Shown piece after piece: positions 7,612 to 11,851 of a stretch of DNA of 11,851 nt. The DNA is from CAYTKU01 sp964550845 (GTDB taxonomy: Bacteria > Patescibacteriota > Patescibacteriia > Magasanikbacterales > UBA922). How positions within the stretch are numbered: the first letter of the stretch is position 1; each line of letters opens with the position of its first letter. The notes under the pieces were generated by a model, which was given only the letters and a program-made list of their open reading frames with translations, was not told where the DNA came from and ran no database searches. The position numbers were made by a program, and so were the translations under genes. Location: contig CAZKAD010000031.1 in NCBI GenBank assembly GCA_964550845.1, forward strand, positions 1-11,851. The letters are read 5' to 3'.

Positions 7612-8775
7612 TTAAAATGTATACAAATTATTGAGCTGAAAAAACTCCCTAAAGTTAGGCGATTTTGCAGACATTTCGGAACTATTTTCAAATTTTGTGA
7701 AAATTATAGCCAACTTATCGAATGGGGCTGGCTCCAACCTTTCTCCACACCCCTTTAACTGAACAATTTCTAAATTATCCATTTTCATTTTCGTAGTGAA
7801 TGAGAAATTTACAATAGGCACACTGGTTGATATAGTGTGCCGTCCACAATAATACTCATGTAGTTTTGTTATTTCGTCCTCGTAGTCTTCACCTATGAAA
7901 GGTTTTACAAATAAATCTGTGTAGCTTACTCCAGTTGATCGCTCAATCAAACCACCGTAAAGATCGCCAGGACAACGCCTCATACACTCTATAATCCAAA
8001 AATCATCTCCATTTGAAATGAATTGCGTGTGCAATAACCCATCCGCAATATCCAATTCTTTTGCAAGTTTTTCCATTTCCAATCGTACCGACAACCTTAT
8101 TGAATCTTTGATTAGACTAGGGTAATTGGAGCAGTTAACTTGATAAGGATAGTTTGTACAATATTCATCCACAAAGAAATCTATGGTTATTTTTTTATTT
8201 GAAATAAATGCTGAGTGGCTATGTAGGGAGCCACTTACATATTCCTCTATTACTATTTCACCAGTTCTTGACGACTCCTTCGCCATTTGTACTGCGTCAT
8301 GCAATTCATCATATTCTTTTATTTTTATTACTCCCCTGCCACTAAAACTATCTACCGGCTTGACTAGACAAGGAAATTTTAGATCTCTTTTTATGTTATT
8401 TGAATTCAAAAAAGTTTTAGGTGCTTTTAGTTTAAATGCCGCAGTTTTTTCTCGAAATAATTTCTTTGTATGCAACACAGCTGTTGTTTCTTCAGAATCG
8501 TATCCAGGAAATCCCATCTTGTTAGCAACTTGACTTGCTGAGAGGTACGAATAGTCATTGCAACTTGGAACTATATAGTCAAAATCTTTATTTTTTATCA
8601 CCTCATATAGATCCTGCGGATTGGAATAATCTATATAAATTGAACTGTCTGCATATTGGTGACAAGGATCAGTCCTCACCCCTCCGCATACAGTTACATG
8701 AAGGCCCCTCTTTTTTAATGCAAAATAGATTGGAGCCGCACTAAAACTAGTTCCAATAAGCAATGCTTTTTTCAT
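7612..8775 (-). CDS. ATP-grasp domain carboxylate-amine ligase-like protein
   Basis: Predicted ATP-grasp enzyme, a family that activates a carboxylate as acyl phosphate and couples it to a nucleophile, usually an amine. Residues 1-85 form a PurK/CarB-like Rossmann pre-domain (MKKALLIGTSFSAAPIYFAL, then YIVPSCNDYS). The ATP-grasp fold follows: FPCLVKPVDSFSGRGV (134-149) holds the ATP-binding Lys139 and glycine loop, EIVIEEYVSG (173-182) the adenine hinge, and FWIIECMRRCPGD (259-271) the metal-binding Glu263 and catalytic Arg region. The last ~100 residues form a C-terminal domain with no family I know. It is the first gene of the AT-rich block and lies 65 bp after the true end of manC. In this amino-sugar cluster it may attach an amino acid or other acid to the 3-amino group, but that is inference. 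Confidence 0.85.
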   Translation of the reverse strand: MKKALLIGTSFSAAPIYFALKKRGLHVTVCGGVRTDPCHQYADSSIYIDYSNPQDLYEVIKNKDFDYIVPSCNDYSYLSASQVANKMGFPGYDSEETTAVLHTKKLFREKTAAFKLKAPKTFLNSNNIKRDLKFPCLVKPVDSFSGRGVIKIKEYDELHDAVQMAKESSRTGEIVIEEYVSGSLHSHSAFISNKKITIDFFVDEYCTNYPYQVNCSNYPSLIKDSIRLSVRLEMEKLAKELDIADGLLHTQFISNGDDFWIIECMRRCPGDLYGGLIERSTGVSYTDLFVKPFIGEDYEDEITKLHEYYCGRHTISTSVPIVNFSFTTKMKMDNLEIVQLKGCGERLEPAPFDKLAIIFTKFENSSEMSAKSPNFREFFQLNNLYTF

Positions 8776-8840
8776 ACTTGACCAATCTCTTTTCTATTTT
8801 ATTTAAACTTCAATGCCAGAACACCTCATTTGGTGACAAA

Positions 8841-10298
8841 TTATGTTTCTTTCGCTCTTCCGTAAGAATCCATATACCGAACTATATCGTCCTCGCCTAA
8901 ATATGCCCCCGATTGAACCTCGATAACTTCAAGCGAAATCGTACCTGAGTTCGCTAATCGGTGCGCCCCCCAAAGGTATATAGGTCGATTGGTTCTCTGT
9001 AAGCATTATCAATTTATCACCATTGGTGATTTCAGCCGTACCTTTCACCACAATCCAATGCTCTGCACGATGATGGTGCTTTTGTAGGCTTAAACTCCCA
9101 CCAGGTTTGACTTGAATGCGCTTAACTTTAAACCTCTCACCTTCGTCAATACTATCGTACCAACCCCAGGAACGATGCACTTTTCGATGTAAATTGAGAT
9201 CTTTTCGTTTTTGACTCTCTAACCGTCTCACTAATTTTTTTACATCTTTGCTCTGACAACGGTTGGTCACAAGCACTGCGTCTGATGTTTCAACAATAAT
9301 AAGGTCGCACACACCGACCGCGGTCACCAAACGACTGGTAGCACGCACAAACGTATCGTGCGTCTGAACAAGCAAGGTGTCGCCGTGAGTAACATTACCT
9401 TGCGTGTAATGCTGATCATCTTTGTTAGCTTGCCACACAGCGTCCCATGCTCCAAGGTCCGACCACCCAGCATCGAGCGGCACCACATAAAGTGCGATAT
9501 TCGTGTTTGTGCATTTCTCCATCACTGCATAGTCGATTGACTCTGACGGCACTTTTGCAAATGCCCCCCCTGTCGGGTCGCACAAAGAATGCGTCTGCAG
9601 TTTTTTTGACCATGCGGCTCGCGTCTCGCTCAAGATATCAGGTCGGAACTGGTTTAATGCCTTTAGCCATGTGCTCGCCCTGAGAACAAAAATACCACTA
9701 TTCCAAGTGTATTCCCCTGCAGCTAGGTAGCTATTGGCGCCCTCAAGGGTAGGTTTCTCGGCAAACTGAGCAACTTTGTATTCCCCGTGTGAGCCTGCGT
9801 TGCCAACTTGTTTGATATACCCGTAGCCAGTTTCTGGTTTTTCGGGGGCGACCCCCAAAACCACCACTCCGCCTCCAGCAGCCACACGAATGCTTTTTTG
9901 TAATGCGACAGTGAATGCCGCATCGTTTTGCACGGTTTGATCTGCGGGCGTGACAACCAGTATTGGGTCTTGCCCAATCTCGGCAGCTTGTAACGCAGCC
10001 AAAGTAATTGCTGGCGCCGTGTTTCGTCCGACTGGCTCGAGCAATAAAGTAGCTTGCAAGCTCAAAATTTCCCGCAGCTGCTCCAACGCCAAAAAGCGAT
10101 GTTCTTCGTTTGTAACGATTAAGGTCTGCCCGACTTCAATATCTTCAGCCCCCAACCTTTTGACACGTTCCACCGCCCGCTGAAACAAGCTGGTAGCGCC
10201 ACTTAAAGTCAAAACTGCCTGGGGAAACAAGCCCGAGATAATGGCCACAAACGAGTTCCTGAACCACCACTGAGTATCAAGGGCACAATGATGTGCAT
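8841..10298 (-). pseudogene. manC: Mannose-1-phosphate guanylyltransferase/mannose-6-phosphate isomerase with two frameshifts
   Basis: ManC/CpsB-type bifunctional enzyme for GDP-mannose: mannose-6-P isomerase plus GTP:mannose-1-P guanylyltransferase. The native start is the ATG at 10296-10298, 7 bases after the regulator stop, reading MHIIVPLILSGGSGTRLWPL with the pyrophosphorylase signature. At codon 29 (FPRQF) the frame meets TGA at 10209-10211. One extra T in the run of four (10211-10214) restores QFLTLSG. The central part is intact: ETGYGYIK, FAEKP, WNSGIFVL, RSWGWYDSID and the isomerase metal site QKHHHRAEHWIVVKGTA. Near the end, a run of six C (plus strand 8966-8971) is one base too long; dropping one gives IPLGAHRLANSGTISLEVIE and a normal tail to the TAA at 8841-8843. 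The two errors cancel, so the repaired product is 485 residues, a normal length. Both lie in homopolymers, so sequencing error is a serious alternative to true inactivation. The open stretch at 8929-10248 begins with an unlikely GTG. Confidence 0.88.
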
Positions 10299-10305
10299 AA
10301 TTAAG

Positions 10306-10656
10306 TTACCTTTTGTTTTTTGCTAGAAGCTCTGTATGAAGAGACTCAATCTCAGCCCTAAGCCTCTCGTACTCGATGAGTTTACGCTTCAAGAAATTAC
10401 CAGTTAGCGCCGCCTTTTCTGCAATGCCTCTGGGAGTCAAAATGTAGATGTAACCAAACTTGTTTTTTGACTGACCAAAGTTTTGCATTTTGACCCATCC
10501 TTTTTCAATCAAGGCGTTCAAGCAGTAGTTAAGACTACCAACACTTACCCCCAGTTTTAGGGCTAATTCCCGTTGAGTTAGATCGGGGTTTTCGTTTAAC
10601 GCACAAAGCACACGAAAATAGGTATCTTCTTGAGATGGTGTTAGATAGATCGGCAT
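10306..10656 (-). CDS. MarR-family EPS-associated transcriptional regulator
   Basis: Small winged-helix DNA-binding protein of the MarR-type 'EPS-associated regulator' group found at the head of exopolysaccharide clusters. From the ATG at 10654-10656 it has 116 residues. TQRELALKLGVSVGSLNYCLNALIEKGWVK (27-56) is the helix-turn-helix, NKFGYIYILTPRGIAEKAAL (65-84) the wing and following helix, and the C-terminus is a charged helix (LKRKLIEYERLRAEIESL) likely used for dimerisation. A longer reading from a TTG at 10713 is possible, but it would place the ops element inside codons and adds glycine-rich residues unlike the family. The ATG has purine-rich GGAAG/AGAAG upstream, so I prefer it. It is the first gene of the operon. 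An 8-4-8 palindrome in its promoter is a good candidate for its own operator. Ligand and regulatory sign are unknown. Confidence 0.88.
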   Translation of the reverse strand: MPIYLTPSQEDTYFRVLCALNENPDLTQRELALKLGVSVGSLNYCLNALIEKGWVKMQNFGQSKNKFGYIYILTPRGIAEKAALTGNFLKRKLIEYERLRAEIESLHTELLAKNKR

Positions 10657-10670
10657 ATACTTATCTTCTT

Positions 10671-10695
10671 CCACGCTACCGCCACCCCAGCTACC
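10671..10695 (-). promoter_or_regulatory. ops/JUMPstart-like element in the operon leader
   Basis: On the minus strand the leader contains GGCGGTAGCGTGG (10671-10683), which includes a full match to the ops sequence GGCGGTAGCGTG that pauses RNA polymerase and recruits RfaH in enterobacterial surface-polysaccharide operons. Four bases upstream lies GGTAGCTG (10688-10695), which matches the upstream half of the JUMPstart consensus, though the spacing is shorter than in enteric bacteria. It lies about 14 bases before the regulator ATG, on the coding strand, and some 50-65 bases after the predicted transcription start. That placement is right for an antitermination site. The sequence match is direct; the function is inferred from known systems. 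Confidence 0.75.
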
Positions 10696-10742
10696 TGCAG
10701 ACAACTGGAGCAAGTGACTAGTTTCATTTTCATCTAGCTACG

Positions 10743-10771
10743 ATTCTAGCCATTTATTTATGATTTGTTCA
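10743..10771 (-). promoter_or_regulatory. Candidate sigma70 promoter of the regulator-manC-polysaccharide operon
   Basis: Read on the minus strand, a -35 box TGAACA (plus-strand positions 10766-10771, 4 of 6 consensus bases) is followed after 17 bases by a -10 box TAGAAT (10743-10748, 5 of 6). Transcription would start near 10736, leaving a leader of about 80 bases that contains the ops element. This is the best-placed promoter in front of the operon. It is predicted by eye only. Confidence 0.5.
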
Positions 10772-10783
10772 TTTCTGAACAAA
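10764..10783. promoter_or_regulatory. 8-4-8 palindrome, candidate repressor operator
   Basis: A perfect inverted repeat TTTGTTCA-TTTC-TGAACAAA. One arm contains the predicted -35 box, so a dimer bound here would block RNA polymerase. Its size and symmetry suit a MarR-type dimer, and the first gene downstream encodes one, which suggests autoregulation. Binding by another regulator is possible. Confidence 0.6.
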
Positions 10784-11354
10784 CATCGATGGTTTTAACT
10801 TGCTTGAGTGTTAGGGGTCTTTGGAGATGTCAATTCTCTAGTGAATTGCGTAAGAGGGATGAACTTGTCGATGCACCTCTTCAAATTGTTACCTTTAGAC
10901 CCATCACTTCCGATCATTACCTACACCAAGATCGCGCCGCGCTGCAATAGGTCTTTTGGCAACCCGACAGGGATTGACTATCCACATAAACCCTTACGAC
11001 CTCATCTTAAAATTTCGCAAGGAATTTGAAATCCCTATTAATTTATGCCTCTCAAAATACTTGGTGAATTATGTAATCCCTCGTAGGTTTTCTCGCATGC
11101 TAAGGCTACCTATCTTGTTCTCAACGATGAAAAGAAATTTATCGAAGTTTTTTTGAAGCTGCAAGGCGATGCCTTGCTTGGCCGAGCAAAAAGCGAACAG
11201 ACCAAATTAACCAACAGCCTGCGGTACCAAAAAAGAGTCATCGACTAGCTGGTCAAAGGCGTGAGGGCTGTGGTGAATGGTCAGGACTTGTAATTTTTAC
11301 AAAACGAACCCAATTCGGGAAGCAAGCTGAATATAAGCCCGCTAAATCTTCGAA
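10784..11354. other. Gene-poor gap between wzz and the operon leader
   Basis: About 570 bases without an intact recognisable gene on either strand. The open stretches on the plus strand are short, overlap one another and lack family features. On the minus strand there is a 40-codon ORF from an ATG at 10915-10917 to a stop at 10795-10797, with no recognisable motif. The only protein-like stretch is the decayed plus-strand segment at 11087-11293. A weak inverted repeat TTGTAA-TTT-TTACAA lies at 11288-11302, but it is not a convincing wzz terminator. The gap probably represents erosion after an insertion or deletion. Confidence 0.5.
11087..11293 (+). pseudogene. Possible decayed coding remnant, unknown family
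   Basis: One plus-strand frame reads as plausible soluble-protein sequence for 53 codons (AKATYLVLNDEKKFIEVF, KLQGDALLGRAKSEQTKL, RYQKRVID). It meets TAG at 11246-11248, then continues LVKGVRAVVNGQDL to TAA at 11291-11293. There is no start codon with a ribosome site, and a stop lies just upstream at 11084-11086. The charged, helix-like character and the single internal stop suggest the tail of a dead gene, oriented opposite to all neighbours. I do not recognise the family, and chance coding potential is possible. Confidence 0.3.
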
Positions 11355-11851
11355 TTAGCTGGATTTCAAGCGCCAAACAGCCTTTAACTTCGCCATCTGA
11401 CCGCTTGTTTCAGGGTTCTCAGAAGCCTTGCGCAAGGCGCGCCTTACAAACGCCACCAATACACCTGAGAACAAACCCGCGAAAGCAGATACCAACACAA
11501 TGATGGCCCGTTTGGGCTTAGATTTGCGCTCTGGTGGTAAAGCCACATCGACTTGCTGGATCAGCGGCCCCTCTTTTGCCTCGTCAACCCTGGCCGATTC
11601 ATACTGAGCCACCAACACACCCATCATGGCCTCGCGGGCCTTGATGTCGCGGTAAGACTTCACAGCCAACTGCTGCAGCGGAGAAGTTTTCTCGTCAGCA
11701 CCGCTGCCCATCTCGAGTTTCTTCAGCTGCGAACGCAGTGCTGCTAGCTCACCACCCAGGCGCAGGATATCGGGGTTCTGTGGAGTGGCAAAGCTTCCCA
11801 TGGCGGAGAGCTGGACCTCTTTGGCGGCAATTTGGGCACGCATCTCGGCCC
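11355..11851 (-). CDS. wzz: Wzz-type polysaccharide chain-length determinant, C-terminal part (cut by window edge)
   Basis: C-terminal part of a polysaccharide co-polymerase (Wzz/PCP family), an inner-membrane protein whose periplasmic coiled coil controls polymer length with Wzy. The visible ~165 residues, numbered from the methionine at 11843, show long charged helices rich in E, K, Q and A (1-90). The conserved junction GPLIQQVDVALPPERKSKPKR (92-112) follows, then a transmembrane helix AIIVLVSAFAGLFSGVLVAFV (113-133) and a short basic cytoplasmic tail ending in LKSS. No tyrosine-kinase domain follows. The reading frame is open to the edge, so the N-terminal half and first membrane helix lie outside. 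About 640 bp and a separate promoter part it from the downstream operon, so it is probably in a different transcription unit. Confidence 0.9.
   Translation of the reverse strand, partial: AEMRAQIAAKEVQLSAMGSFATPQNPDILRLGGELAALRSQLKKLEMGSGADEKTSPLQQLAVKSYRDIKAREAMMGVLVAQYESARVDEAKEGPLIQQVDVALPPERKSKPKRAIIVLVSAFAGLFSGVLVAFVRRALRKASENPETSGQMAKLKAVWRLKSS

Noticed and set aside
8183..8533. 116-codon plus-strand open frame
   Set aside because: It lies wholly antisense to the ATP-grasp gene, has no recognisable domain or ribosome site, and its composition follows the antisense of real codons.
9723..9977. 84-codon minus-strand frame within manC
   Set aside because: Alternative frame of the well-conserved manC coding sequence, with no domain of its own.
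10657..10713. Longer regulator start at TTG (10711-10713)
   Set aside because: It adds glycine-rich residues not seen in the family and would make the ops element coding. The ATG at 10654-10656 has a reasonable ribosome site and gives the usual length.
10795..10917. 40-codon minus-strand ORF upstream of the regulator promoter
   Set aside because: It is short and has no recognisable motif or clear ribosome site. Its residues (GSDGSKGNNLKRCIDKF) give no family hint.
11288..11302. Inverted repeat TTGTAA-TTT-TTACAA as a wzz terminator
   Set aside because: The stem is short and AT-only, with no T-run in the right direction and distance.
1..11851. CRISPR array, tRNA, rRNA or riboswitch
   Set aside because: I saw no regularly spaced repeats with unique spacers, no tRNA-like cloverleaf and no rRNA segments. 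The short tandem repeats present do not have CRISPR spacing.

Overview
The window is part of a cell-surface polysaccharide locus (O-antigen, capsule or exopolysaccharide of the Wzx/Wzy type). Every convincing gene reads on the minus strand, so transcription runs from the right edge to the left. The EPS-type MarR regulator, the Wzz-like protein with a 'PLIQQVD..LPPE.KSKP' tail, the fused ManC enzyme and an IS3-family transposase start suggest a Gram-negative proteobacterium. A betaproteobacterium (Burkholderiales-like) is my best guess, but no housekeeping gene is present to settle it.

Layout in transcription order: the 3' end of a Wzz-type chain-length protein (right edge to 11355); about 570-640 bp without an intact gene, holding at most a decayed coding remnant; a leader with a plausible sigma70 promoter, an 8-4-8 palindrome over its -35 box, and an ops/JUMPstart-like element (10671-10695); the MarR-type EPS regulator; manC, broken by two single-base frameshifts that cancel each other; then a strongly AT-rich block of an ATP-grasp ligase, a Gfo/Idh/MocA oxidoreductase, an FkbM methyltransferase, an FdtA/QdtA-type ketoisomerase, an FdtB/QdtB-type aminotransferase, a family 2 glycosyltransferase, the flippase Wzx and the polymerase Wzy. 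About 210 bp of AT-rich DNA follows, then the first codons of an IS3-family OrfA at the left edge.

The regulator and manC have ordinary, moderately GC-rich composition. From about 8840 leftward the DNA becomes very AT-rich, the usual signature of a horizontally exchanged serotype-specific block placed downstream of conserved genes. FdtA and FdtB would convert dTDP-4-keto-6-deoxyglucose to a dTDP-3-amino-3,6-dideoxyhexose (Fuc3N or Qui3N). No FdtC/QdtC N-acetyltransferase is visible. An ATP-grasp ligase, an oxidoreductase and a methyltransferase are present instead, so an unusual N-acyl group on the amino sugar is a reasonable hypothesis. Wzx and Wzy would export and polymerise the repeat unit, and Wzz would set its length. 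Only one glycosyltransferase is present, so the cluster is incomplete here.

The most notable signals are the exact ops sequence in the operon leader, which implies control by an RfaH/NusG-type antiterminator, the palindrome over the promoter, the double frameshift in manC, and the ATP-grasp/oxidoreductase/FkbM module.
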